Position numbers and translations under genes: made by a program
Part shown: positions 7,833 through 15,963 of the stretch, in pieces
Layout: each line of letters opens with the position of its first letter
How positions within the stretch are numbered: position 1 is the first letter of the stretch
Source of the DNA: Solirubrobacterales bacterium
GTDB lineage: Bacteria; Actinomycetota; Thermoleophilia; Solirubrobacterales; Solirubrobacteraceae
Direction: 5' to 3'
Assembly: GCA_013695395.1 (NCBI GenBank)
Contig: JACDAP010000075.1
Location: 1-26,798, forward strand
DNA: 26,798 bases
Notes under the pieces: model-generated
Databases searched by the model: none
Told to the model about the DNA's origin: nothing
Seen by the model: the letters and a program-made list of their open reading frames with translations, nothing else

Positions 7833-8542
7833 CAGCGCACCGGCTTCCGCAGCATCGTCACGAACATCGACAGGGACATCTTGTAAACGTAGTACAGGCT
7901 TCGGTGGCCCGAATGCATCGACTTGCCGGTCGGCATCTTCATCTGCACCCCGCGTTCGGCCAAGCGGAAGCCGGACCGATGCAGCAGGACGAGGATGTCG
8001 GCGTCGGGGTAGTCCGCCGGGTAGACGTCCGAGCAGAAGAACCGCGCCACCGCGATGCGCATCACCTGGTAGCCGGAGGTCGGATCGGAGATGTGCTGGC
8101 GCATCATCATCGAGGCGAGCCGCCCGAACACGCCCATGCCGAGCTTGCGAGCCATAGACGGTGTGTAGTGGCCGTCGCGATCGAGGAATCGCGAGCCGAT
8201 CACGACATCGGCGCCAGTCCGCTCCAGCTCTTCGATCAGCCCGGGCAGGAAGCCGGCAGCGTGTTGGCCGTCGGCGTCCATCTGGGCAACGAGGGTGTAC
8301 CCCCCGCGCGTCGCGTACTTGTACCCGGTCTGCAGTGCCGCGCCGTACCCCGAGTTCAGCGGCAGCCTCAGCACCCGGGCGCCCGCGGCCAGAGCGCTCT
8401 CTGAAGTCGCGTCCGCCGACCCGTCGTCGACGATGAGCACATCAGCGTCGGGAAGCGTAGTGAGCACGTCGCGCACGACCGCTCCGACGTTCTCTGCTTC
8501 GTTGTAGGCGGGGATGACGACGAGGAGATCGTGAGCAGGCAT
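7832..8542 (-). CDS. Family 2 glycosyltransferase, DPM1-like polyprenyl-phosphate sugar synthase
   Basis: 236 residues. Motifs: VVIPAYNEAENV at 8-19, VLIVDDGSADAT at 35-46, QMDADGQH at 87-94 (the DxD donor site), and IGSRFLDRDG further on, then SDPTSGYQVM. The last two are typical of dolichyl-phosphate mannose synthase-like GT2 enzymes, which charge polyprenyl phosphate with a sugar for use by GT-C enzymes on the outer side of the membrane. No C-terminal transmembrane helices follow, so the adjacent DUF2304 protein could provide the membrane contact. ATG at 8542 lies nine bases after TAGCCT. A GT-C-like protein that could use its product is encoded at 3060-5357. Confidence 0.88.
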   Translation of the reverse strand: MPAHDLLVVIPAYNEAENVGAVVRDVLTTLPDADVLIVDDGSADATSESALAAGARVLRLPLNSGYGAALQTGYKYATRGGYTLVAQMDADGQHAAGFLPGLIEELERTGADVVIGSRFLDRDGHYTPSMARKLGMGVFGRLASMMMRQHISDPTSGYQVMRIAVARFFCSDVYPADYPDADILVLLHRSGFRLAERGVQMKMPTGKSMHSGHRSLYYVYKMSLSMFVTMLRKPVR

Positions 8543-8551
8543 GCGGCGACG

Positions 8552-8557
8552 AGGCTA
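8552..8557 (-). promoter_or_regulatory. -10 element (TAGCCT) for the DPM1-like gene
   Basis: TAGCCT on the minus strand, then nine bases (CGTCGCCGC) and the ATG at 8542. Leaderless transcription is predicted. The 68-base interval up to 8611 shows no strong terminator hairpin. Confidence 0.5.
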
Positions 8558-8610
8558 GCCCTCCGACTTGGCCGCAGCCAGCGGGCGGGGTGATGGACGT
8601 GGCTCGGAGC

Positions 8611-10956
8611 TCAGCCAGGTGTGTCCTGAAACACGCTGCCGAGACCGTTCACACGACGGCGGCGGATGTTCTCGTCCGCGAGGCGCAGCACGTTGACCTG
8701 CTCTCGAGGATGCCTTGACAGGAAGCGTTCGGCGGTCTGACAGACGACGAGCTCAGCGCCGGTGGCTTCCACATAGTCGGGATCCCAGCCCATCGGAACC
8801 CAGACGAAATGCACCTCGCGAAGACACTGGGCCATGGACCAGCCCAATGCACGCGAGGCGGGTGCCCCGAAGCCGTAAGAGTCGCCGAAGATCACCAGGG
8901 TGCGGTGGTCGCGCGCTTCGGGGTTGCGCATGATCGTTCGGGTCCCGATATGGCCGCCGACGGCTCGGACCTGCTCGTAGTTGCTCTCGTGCAGCTGCGC
9001 CGCGCCGTACCCCTCGCCGGAGGCGAACATCCCGAGGATCGGTGGGTCGAAGTGCGAGCCGAGGTCGCCCGGTGCCAAACGGTGGCGAACGTCGTCGGGC
9101 ACCGAGAAATCCGGGACCACCCCAAGCTCGGCGCAGACCGCGCGGTGGATCTGCTCGTTGCCGTGGAAGGTGAGGTGGGTGTCGGTCCGCAAGCAGGAGC
9201 GCTCCGCATCGGTGAGGAGCGCTTCGCGGGGATACAGCAGCGGCAGCCCTGCCTCCTGCACGAGGCGTTCGATCGGCCGCGGACCGCTCGGAGTGAGCGG
9301 TTCGGGAAAGTGTCGCTCAAGCAGAGCGAGCTTGTCGGGCACGACGAGGAGCGTCGCCTCGGCGCCGAGGCTCCGGACGGCGCTCACGCGCCGTTCGACC
9401 AGGCTTGCCCAACGGTCGAGCCACTCGGGAGGCAGCGGCGCCCGACCGAGGAACTGCTGCACCACGGCGTTGGTGCCCGCCACGAGGAACAGCCAGCCGT
9501 CTTCGCCGACGACCACCTCTCCGTCAGGTGACAGTGTGCCCGGAGGAGGGGTCAAGTCGGCGAGATCCTGACGGTAGAAGTTGGCGAAGTGCCGGGCCGG
9601 CGGTCGCAAGCTGCCCTTGGCGAGGCTCGTCGCGGCGTCGAGGAGCGCGGCGGGGGAGACGGCGTGTCCGGCGACCTGCTCGACCTCATCGTCGAGGGCT
9701 GTTCGTCCGAGCAGCCGCCCGAGAGCGGCTCCGAGGTCATCCGGCGGCTCGGCTGGGGAAGCGGCCGCAGGGCCGTCGCTGATCGTCTCGGCCGGCGGCT
9801 GCACGGTGACCCACTGGCTCGCGGCGACGCCGAACCAGGCCACGTGCTCATGGACCAACTCGATCACCAACCGTGACGCACCGCTGATCCGGGGCAGGAC
9901 GATCGCGACCACCAGCTGCGTCGCTGCTCCGGGCGCGACCGTCTCGGTCAGCGATGTCCGTGGGAGGTGGCTCTCGACGGGCGACTCATCGGCACCGAAC
10001 CAGCGATAGGCGACGAATACGGGCGGACTCGGGTCGGGCCCTCGTGGCAGGAAGCCGTTGCCGTTGTTCGTGACCTCGACGCGCACGTTCTGGACCGACC
10101 CAGCCGGTCCGTCCTGCACCGCATCGATCAGCTCCAGTGTCGCCGCGTGATCCTCCGGGCCAAGTTCCCGGTCCTCGAGCCAGCGTTCGGTATCCGTGAA
10201 GGTCACGCGCGGGTGAATGCTGGGGATCGTCCGCGGTCGAGGCGCCGTCGCATGGGCGTCCATCACCCGCCGGATCGCGGCAGCGTCGGCGGGGTCCAAT
10301 GGCGCGAAGGCGAGGTCGTCGACGTCCTCGGGCAGATAGAGGTTCTTCCAATCAGCCGCATCGGCACCGGTGTCCGCCGCCAGGGCGTCGTAGTGCTTCA
10401 GCAGGGCTCGTCGCTCGTCGACGGATCGCAGCAGCAGCAGTGCATGCAGCAGCGGAGCCGAAGCTACCCGGCTCGGACCGAGCACCTCGATGTTGCCGTG
10501 AAGTCTCCCGGAGAATCGCCAGAGCCCCGGCGAATTGCGCACGAGCCGGACGTGAAGATCGTGTGCCCAAGGCAGCGAGGTGATGCACGACTCCGGCGTC
10601 GGGAACGCGCTGTGCCGCGGCAGCCAGACGTGGGTGAGATCGGGCTCCGCCATCAGCGAGGGCAGAGCTGCACTCAGGCGGGCACTCGGCAGCTCGTCGT
10701 CGTCGACTCGGAGGATCCACTCGCCGGAGCACGCACCGTGCAACACGCCGAGGTAGCGCTCCATCGAAGGTACGGCGGGCAGGACGAGGACGCGGTCGGC
10801 CAGGTTGTCAGCCTCGGCCAGCATCCGACCGTCGCCGCGCTCGTCGATCCCCAGGACGATCTCGTCGACAACGGGGTGCCACGCCTGCAACACCGCGGCG
10901 ACCTGAGCAGCGGGGCTCGCAGTCACCAGACAGAGGGAGAGCAACGGGCGGCGCAT
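8611..10956 (-). CDS. Glycosyltransferase / Ig-like / AlgX-AlgJ-type SGNH fusion
   Basis: About 781 residues from ATG at 10956; a GTG at 10965 is in frame but lies inside the probable -10 element. Residue numbers count from this ATG. Three parts are visible. First, a GT2-like domain at 1-230 with LRVDDDEL around 82-89. Second, an Ig-like beta domain at about 288-388 (VEVTNNGNG, VAYRWFGAD, APGAATQLVV). Third, a domain at about 482-755 resembling the SGNH O-acetyltransferase domains of alginate AlgX/AlgJ. It starts GEDGWLFL and carries RTDTHLTFHGN (Asp592, His594) and FGDSYGFG (Ser693), so the Asp-His-Ser triad looks intact. AlgX/J act in the periplasm, yet no signal peptide or membrane helix is seen here, so this copy would act in the cytoplasm. 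It may both add a sugar and O-acetylate it; that is inference. Confidence 0.85.
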   Translation of the reverse strand: MRRPLLSLCLVTASPAAQVAAVLQAWHPVVDEIVLGIDERGDGRMLAEADNLADRVLVLPAVPSMERYLGVLHGACSGEWILRVDDDELPSARLSAALPSLMAEPDLTHVWLPRHSAFPTPESCITSLPWAHDLHVRLVRNSPGLWRFSGRLHGNIEVLGPSRVASAPLLHALLLLRSVDERRALLKHYDALAADTGADAADWKNLYLPEDVDDLAFAPLDPADAAAIRRVMDAHATAPRPRTIPSIHPRVTFTDTERWLEDRELGPEDHAATLELIDAVQDGPAGSVQNVRVEVTNNGNGFLPRGPDPSPPVFVAYRWFGADESPVESHLPRTSLTETVAPGAATQLVVAIVLPRISGASRLVIELVHEHVAWFGVAASQWVTVQPPAETISDGPAAASPAEPPDDLGAALGRLLGRTALDDEVEQVAGHAVSPAALLDAATSLAKGSLRPPARHFANFYRQDLADLTPPPGTLSPDGEVVVGEDGWLFLVAGTNAVVQQFLGRAPLPPEWLDRWASLVERRVSAVRSLGAEATLLVVPDKLALLERHFPEPLTPSGPRPIERLVQEAGLPLLYPREALLTDAERSCLRTDTHLTFHGNEQIHRAVCAELGVVPDFSVPDDVRHRLAPGDLGSHFDPPILGMFASGEGYGAAQLHESNYEQVRAVGGHIGTRTIMRNPEARDHRTLVIFGDSYGFGAPASRALGWSMAQCLREVHFVWVPMGWDPDYVEATGAELVVCQTAERFLSRHPREQVNVLRLADENIRRRRVNGLGSVFQDTPG

Positions 10957-10963
10957 CGCTGCC

Positions 10964-10969
10964 ACCGTA
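10964..10969 (-). promoter_or_regulatory. -10 element (TACGGT) for the GT-SGNH fusion gene
   Basis: TACGGT on the minus strand, then seven bases and ATG at 10956. This supports ATG 10956 over the GTG at 10965 and gives the gene its own promoter downstream of the large fusion gene that ends at 11002. Confidence 0.45.
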
Positions 10970-11001
10970 CTTCGCCTGCCTACACGCCGATGGCGGCCTC
11001 T

Positions 11002-14000
11002 CTAATTCGTTGCGGGCTTCACGAGGTGCAGGCAGGCAACGGCCTCGGCCGCGACCACCCGGTCCTCACGTCGCTCGCCACCGAAGTGATCACGGTACCT
11101 CGCTCCGGTTACCTGGTCGCGGTCGACACGTGTCCATCCGTGCGCGACGTGACGGAAGTAGGTGACGGTGACCGAGCTCGGCGCAAAGGCGGCGACGATC
11201 TCGTCAATCTCGTCGACCGAGAGGGCGCGGACCCATTCGAAGCGATCGGGCTCGCCCGCCGGGACCGTCAGGTAGAGGTCTCCCCCCGGTTTGAGTACGC
11301 GCCTGAGCTCGCCCAGCGCCCGCAGCAGCTCCGGCTGGGGGTCGGGGGCCTTCGCCGCGTCGCTGCCGTAGTAGGCGTTGTCCATACCGACGTGCTCGAG
11401 CGTCGAGATCGACAACACCCGGTCGTACGTGGCGTCGGCGATCGGCAGCGAGCGCAGGTCGGCGTACAGGTACGAGACGTGCAGCTGCGGGAAGGCCTCA
11501 GCCTCGGGCTCGAGCGTGAGGATGTGAAGGTCGTCCATACGCAGCCGCAGGCGCGTCAGGACGTGTGGGTGGTTGAGGACTGAGCCGGCGTCGAGGACGA
11601 GCCCGCCCAGCCGCTGCGAGCTGAGCCATGGGTACTCGACGACCCGTTCGTCGAACCCCCGGCCGTACTCGCCGGGCAGGGCGTTGTCGCCCCGGAAACG
11701 GTCGAGCAGGATCGGGTCGTCCAGTGCCGCAGCGACGAACTCGCGGTGCGCCTCGGTGTACGCCTCGCTCCACGGCTCGACGTCCGGTGCACCGGCGAGC
11801 CGGACCGGATCCAGCGAGCCGGGTGCGACCCCCAACCCGACGGATTCGAGGCGGGCCTCGTGGCGATCGAGCAGCGACCGAAGCCCGTCGACCTGGCGCG
11901 CGAGATCGTCGACGCGGGCCTCCACGGCGCGGACCACCTCGGTCCGTCCTTCCGCCGCCAGCGCCGCGTCGTGGCGACCGAGAGTTGTGCGCTGGCGACG
12001 AAGCTCGGCCATGACCGATGCGAGCGCTGTCGTGAGACGCTCGTCGGCCTGCCTGGCGGCTGCCTGCTGAGCTTGGGCGAGGGCGGACTCACGCTCGACG
12101 AGCGCTTGATTGACGTCGTGCTGGTAGCTCGTGTACGGCTTCATCGCGCGCAGGGCGGCCTTCCGCACGGCCGCACCCGGCTTCCCGAAACGGGATGGTG
12201 CGCCGGGAGAACCCGCGCGAGCGATCAGCCCCGTGACATCCCGGTGTTCGATCACCGCAGGCTGGGTCGTGTCGACGGACGGAACCCGAGCTGCGATGCG
12301 GGCAAGCCGTGCGGCCATGGCTCGGCCGGCGACGTCCGGCGCGTACTGCGCGCGGATGTCGGACGCGGCCCGAGCGCCGCGTGCCTCCGCTGCCTTCGGA
12401 TCTGCTCGAACCTCCCGCATCAGCGAGACGGCGTGCGCCAGATCGGGCTCCGCCCACTCCCCGTCTGCGGGGTAGGGCTCGGCACCCGCGCCGATCCGGC
12501 GCAGTTCGTAGTCGACCGGGTAGGAGTTCTCCGCGGTCATGAAATCGGTGTTGCCCGAGTAATTCGTGGCGATGACCGGCTTGCCCAGGAACATGGCCTC
12601 GGCCAGGGTGAGGCCGAAACCCTCTGACCGGTGCAGCGAGAGGTAGCAGTCGCAAGAGGCCATAAGGCGATCCTTCTGGGACTGCTCGAGGTAGTCGTCG
12701 AGCACGAGGACATCGGGACGCTCGGCCGCCATCTCGACCACTCGCTTGTGCTGGGAGGGGTGCGTCTGCCCGTTGATGGACTTGAGGACGAGAGCGGTGC
12801 CGTCGTCGGGGCCGAAGGCCCGCATGTAGGCCTCCAGGGCGCCGAGCGGGTTCTTCCTCGAGGCCACCGAGTTGTAGTCGTAGGAGAACAGGAAGGTGAA
12901 CGCATCCGGGAGGCCGAGCGCACCGGGTTCGAGCGGCGTCGCCATCGCGAAATCCAGCGCGACCGGTACGTGCACCACGGGGACCGGGGAGACCTCCGCG
13001 AGCGCGTCGGCGATGAAGCTGCTGCCGACCCACACCTCGTCAACGTGCTCGAATGCGGCCATGTCCTTCTGCGGGAAGGTGTCCGTCTCCCACCACCAGA
13101 ATCCGACGTTGTACTTCCCGTCGAAGAACGCGGCGCCGGCCTCCTCCGCGAAGGCCGGCAGGCCGTCCGCGTTGACGCAGATGAGGTTGACGGCGAACGG
13201 GTTGCGATCGGCGTCGGTGGTCGCGTAGGCATGGCCCTGTCGGCTGAGCGGCGCGGTCAGGCCGACGGGGAGCACGGGGAAGCCGACGGCGTCCAGCGCG
13301 GTGATGAGCTGGCGCGCGACCTCACCGATCCCGAGCTCCGATCGCAGGTAGCCCGCGACGTTCGCCCCGAACGGGAGCTCGGGGGCGACCCGTTCGACGG
13401 CGGGCGTCGGCGCGGGAGCCTCGTCGGGGGCAGAGTTCTGCTCTTGCGGGTCGGCGGCCAGCAACGAGAAGGGGATCCCGATCTGCTCGCGGCCGTGGAC
13501 CACGCACCAGCCGAGGAACCCGGACCGGTCCGCGCCACCGGGCTCGGGATACGCACGCTGGACGTCGGGACGGCGCAGCCAGACGGCGTGCAGGAATCGC
13601 GAGAGGCCGGGCTCGTCGGGAGCGGGCTCGTTGAGCCAGGCCAGGAACTCGGCCTCGCCGCCGGAGGTGAAGAGGGACTCGGGCAGCTCCAAGGCCTCGA
13701 CGCCGGAGCGGTAGAGCGAGCGCATCAGCCCGGTCAACCGGGTGCCGCTGGGCAGCAGGTCGTGGTCGTACGGGTACTCGCGGACGGCTCGGTAGCCGTG
13801 CGCCTCGAGCGCGTCGGCGTAGGCGAAGCACAGCTCCGAGAGCACCGGGTCATCGACGAGTCGGACCCGGGTCTGATGGCGGGAGAGGGTCTCCCGTGCG
13901 TCGGGGCCATAGCCGCTGAAGTGGTAAAAGCGCAGCGGTCGATCGTGGGTCGTGAAGGTGCCGTCAGCTTTCCGGCTCAGGGGGCGCTCGGGGAGGTTCC

Positions 14001-14646
14001 AGTAGGCGACGTTGTAGGTCGGGTCGCGGAAGATGTCGAGCTCGGCGACCAGGCCGGGGACGAAGTCGACCCAGCGCTGGTCGACGAACAGCGCCCGCTC
14101 GGGTGCGACGTGGCAATCGGTCAGCAGGCGCTCCGACCACCAGTCGAGGAGCTTGTGGGCGGGCGCGCTGTTCGACAGCCCGATGAACCCGAGGTTGTAG
14201 ACCCCGGCGAGCAGGATGTCCGCCTCGCTCGGCTTCATGCCGTCACGGGGCATCCCCTGGGTCACATGCGGTGTCAGCACCGCCGAATGATGTTGGAGGG
14301 TCTCTTCGAGTTCGGACATGCGGCTCAGTACGCGGATGTCGGGGTCGAGATAGGCGGTGCCCGTTCCGTCGTCGTGTTCCTGCAGCAACCAACGCAGCAG
14401 CCACGGCTTGACTGCCGTTGAGAGCTCGAGCACGTCGTACGCGCCGCGCATCTCGTTCCACGCCTCGAGGCCGATCTGACTGGGCAGGACGACCTCGAAG
14501 GACTCCTCCGAGGGGTCCACGTACCCGTCGATCTCGTCGATGATCAGCACGAAGAAGCGGCCGTCCGGGTGGTGCTCGGCGAAGGAGTGCGCCAGCACTC
14601 GCGCGTGTGCGAGGTAGTTCTTGGCGATGATGGTGCAGGCGTTCAC
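11002..14646 (-). CDS. Multi-domain GT-A / GT4 / coiled coil / methyltransferase
   Basis: About 1214 residues from GTG at 14646; a GTG at 14682 is in frame, but homologues that I recall begin near NACTIIAKNYL. Domains in order: a GT-A domain at 1-290 with YLDPDIRVL (Asp101, Asp103, a DxD motif) and FYHFSGYGP; a linker to about 420; a GT4 domain at about 425-780 with GIGEVARQL, FSYDYNSVASRKNP and HRSEGFGLTLAEAM (Glu675/Glu683, complete EX7E); a coiled coil at about 843-933 rich in Glu, Arg, Ala and Leu heptads; and a class I methyltransferase at about 985-1170 with LVLDAGSVLNHP, ISTLEHVGM and LKPGGDLYLTVPAGEPDRFE. One chain thus carries two glycosyl-transfer sites and a methyl-transfer site. 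It follows the acyltransferase gene by about 54 bases and is probably in the same operon. Confidence 0.88.
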   Translation of the reverse strand: MNACTIIAKNYLAHARVLAHSFAEHHPDGRFFVLIIDEIDGYVDPSEESFEVVLPSQIGLEAWNEMRGAYDVLELSTAVKPWLLRWLLQEHDDGTGTAYLDPDIRVLSRMSELEETLQHHSAVLTPHVTQGMPRDGMKPSEADILLAGVYNLGFIGLSNSAPAHKLLDWWSERLLTDCHVAPERALFVDQRWVDFVPGLVAELDIFRDPTYNVAYWNLPERPLSRKADGTFTTHDRPLRFYHFSGYGPDARETLSRHQTRVRLVDDPVLSELCFAYADALEAHGYRAVREYPYDHDLLPSGTRLTGLMRSLYRSGVEALELPESLFTSGGEAEFLAWLNEPAPDEPGLSRFLHAVWLRRPDVQRAYPEPGGADRSGFLGWCVVHGREQIGIPFSLLAADPQEQNSAPDEAPAPTPAVERVAPELPFGANVAGYLRSELGIGEVARQLITALDAVGFPVLPVGLTAPLSRQGHAYATTDADRNPFAVNLICVNADGLPAFAEEAGAAFFDGKYNVGFWWWETDTFPQKDMAAFEHVDEVWVGSSFIADALAEVSPVPVVHVPVALDFAMATPLEPGALGLPDAFTFLFSYDYNSVASRKNPLGALEAYMRAFGPDDGTALVLKSINGQTHPSQHKRVVEMAAERPDVLVLDDYLEQSQKDRLMASCDCYLSLHRSEGFGLTLAEAMFLGKPVIATNYSGNTDFMTAENSYPVDYELRRIGAGAEPYPADGEWAEPDLAHAVSLMREVRADPKAAEARGARAASDIRAQYAPDVAGRAMAARLARIAARVPSVDTTQPAVIEHRDVTGLIARAGSPGAPSRFGKPGAAVRKAALRAMKPYTSYQHDVNQALVERESALAQAQQAAARQADERLTTALASVMAELRRQRTTLGRHDAALAAEGRTEVVRAVEARVDDLARQVDGLRSLLDRHEARLESVGLGVAPGSLDPVRLAGAPDVEPWSEAYTEAHREFVAAALDDPILLDRFRGDNALPGEYGRGFDERVVEYPWLSSQRLGGLVLDAGSVLNHPHVLTRLRLRMDDLHILTLEPEAEAFPQLHVSYLYADLRSLPIADATYDRVLSISTLEHVGMDNAYYGSDAAKAPDPQPELLRALGELRRVLKPGGDLYLTVPAGEPDRFEWVRALSVDEIDEIVAAFAPSSVTVTYFRHVAHGWTRVDRDQVTGARYRDHFGGERREDRVVAAEAVACLHLVKPATN

Positions 14647-14700
14647 AGGAGCACTTGTCGGCGGTGGGGCATGGGACCGCACTATTGCGGACCCAGGGCC

Positions 14701-15708
14701 TCAAGCGCCCTTCGCCGGGTTGGACCACCTGCTTGGACCCGCGCCTGTCTCCCACGCCCCCAGGCGGTAGGGGTCCTCGAACGCGGCCGGGTCGGCCAGG
14801 ATCGCATCACCGTGCACATCGGCCAGGCGGCGGTGCAGCGCATCGGGCGACGGGAAGTCTCGCGGGTCGACCGCCCGAAGAAAGCGACTTGTGACCGTCC
14901 CGCGCCGTCGCGAGCAGACCATCGGCACCACGAGTGCGTCGGCGGCATGGGCCATGCGGGCCGTCCCGGTGGCCAGCGCCACCGGCTTCCCGAGCCACAT
15001 GGTGTCGGTCGAACCGCGGACGTCGAAGAGGAAGCAGGCCACCTCGCCGCGGCGGAGCAGCTCGACCCCTCGGGTGAGCGTGTCGCCCGGGACGGTCGTC
15101 ACGCAGCGCGCTCCCGCCCGCCGTTGCAGCTCGCGCCACCGTTCGACGTGGCGACCCGAGAGCCCGACACCGGGCGGCTGGTCGAGCCAGGTCCCCACGA
15201 ACAGCCACGGGGCTCGCCCGAGCGTGGCCAGGACGGCTGAGCTAGCCCCCTGGAACGGGCCGAGATGGCAGTAGCTCACCAGGACGCCGCGGGCAGTGCG
15301 CCTCGCGTCGCGCAGGTGTGCCTCGCCTTGGCGCCGGCGTCCCTCGCAGAGGCGACGATGACGGCGCAGCAACTCGACAGCTGCGGCGTCCTCCAAGGCC
15401 GCGGCCCGAGCCAGGTGCTCGACCGCCCCCGCACGGGAGGTACCCGCGACCACGGCCTCGATCCGGCGTCGGCTCGCCTTGCGCAGCTCCTCGTCGCGGG
15501 CCCACCTCCAGGCCGCGCGCCGGCGGACGTAGGCCACCGCCACCGCCGCAGGGACCAGCATGCGCGAGCGCCGCTCGACCCGCAGGCGTTCGCGCCAGCC
15601 GGCATCGGCCGGGAGTCGGGGACCGAGGTCGAGCTCCTCCCGGGCCGGCAGCATGACGCGACGATATCGAGCGGGGAGCATCACCCCGGCGTTCGTGGCC
15701 ACGCTCAT
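14701..15708 (-). CDS. LpxL/PatA-like acyltransferase (LPLAT superfamily)
   Basis: About 335 residues from ATG at 15708. An in-frame extension to 15879 exists but runs antisense to a convincing rightward gene and looks non-protein-like, so it is rejected. The family resemblance rests on VLVSYCHLGPFQGASSAVL near 142-160, the FLFDVRGSTDTMWLGKPVALATGTARMA block at about 226-252, and LVVPMV after it. This matches the lipid A/PIM acyltransferase-like branch. The usual HX4(D/E) motif is altered: His148 is followed at the fifth position by Gln153. It may acylate a glycolipid or carrier, or have lost activity. The large fusion gene lies downstream on the same strand. The divergent gap to the gene at 15766 is 57 bases, with no strong promoter for this strand. 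Confidence 0.75.
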   Translation of the reverse strand: MSVATNAGVMLPARYRRVMLPAREELDLGPRLPADAGWRERLRVERRSRMLVPAAVAVAYVRRRAAWRWARDEELRKASRRRIEAVVAGTSRAGAVEHLARAAALEDAAAVELLRRHRRLCEGRRRQGEAHLRDARRTARGVLVSYCHLGPFQGASSAVLATLGRAPWLFVGTWLDQPPGVGLSGRHVERWRELQRRAGARCVTTVPGDTLTRGVELLRRGEVACFLFDVRGSTDTMWLGKPVALATGTARMAHAADALVVPMVCSRRRGTVTSRFLRAVDPRDFPSPDALHRRLADVHGDAILADPAAFEDPYRLGAWETGAGPSRWSNPAKGA

Positions 15709-15765
15709 CGTCAAGTCAGGCGCGGTCGGGCGGGCCGCTGCGCGAAGTCTGAGATCATCGCTGCG

Positions 15766-15963
15766 ATGGAAGCCCAGAACCAGCCCGCAGCGGTGAGGCA
15801 GGTCGCCACGCTTCGGGCGCACCTCGCGCATCGCGCAGCAGAGGTGGAGGAGGCGCGACGCGCGCTGGCCGCGGCGCACGAGCGGCTCGCGACGCTGGAA
15901 GCGGCCGTCGCGTCCCCTCCGGCCCGGAGGGGACTGCTCGGGCGGTCTAGGCGAGGCCGTTGA
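15766..15963 (+). CDS. Small coiled-coil protein
   Basis: 65 residues. Residues about 8-48 form a heptad-like run rich in Ala, Leu, Glu and Arg (LRAHLAHRAAEVEEARRAL, then ERLATLEAAV), followed by a short basic tail (PPARRGLLGRSRRGR). I recognise no family. It has no membrane helix or signal. Its TGA (15961-15963) overlaps the TTG start of the GT2 gene (15960-15962), giving a TTGA junction that implies coupled translation. A weak -10-like GATCAT at 15753-15758 is seven bases before the ATG. The protein is probably a partner, scaffold or length-control subunit for the neighbouring glycosyltransferase; this is inference from position and shape. Real gene status is likely because of the overlap and the third-position GC bias. 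Confidence 0.65.
   Translation: MEAQNQPAAVRQVATLRAHLAHRAAEVEEARRALAAAHERLATLEAAVASPPARRGLLGRSRRGR

Noticed and set aside
7102..8157. 351-codon plus-strand frame across the GT4, DUF2304 and GT2 genes
   Set aside because: It crosses three supported genes and is Arg/Ser-rich low complexity.
8573..8620. Possible terminator hairpin near GGCTCGGAGCTCAGCC
   Set aside because: Only about four clean base pairs and no T-run; too weak to call.
9967..11583. 538-codon open frame on the plus strand
   Set aside because: It is antisense to parts of two well-supported genes (GT-SGNH and the large fusion). No domain is seen.
12631..14421. 596-codon open frame on the plus strand, opposite the large fusion gene
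   Set aside because: It is the complementary frame of a clearly coding gene with recognised domains; in GC-rich DNA long antisense frames are common, and the peptide has no recognisable motif.
15709..15879. N-terminal extension of the LpxL-like gene
   Set aside because: It runs antisense to the 65-residue coiled-coil gene and does not look like protein; ATG at 15708 preferred.
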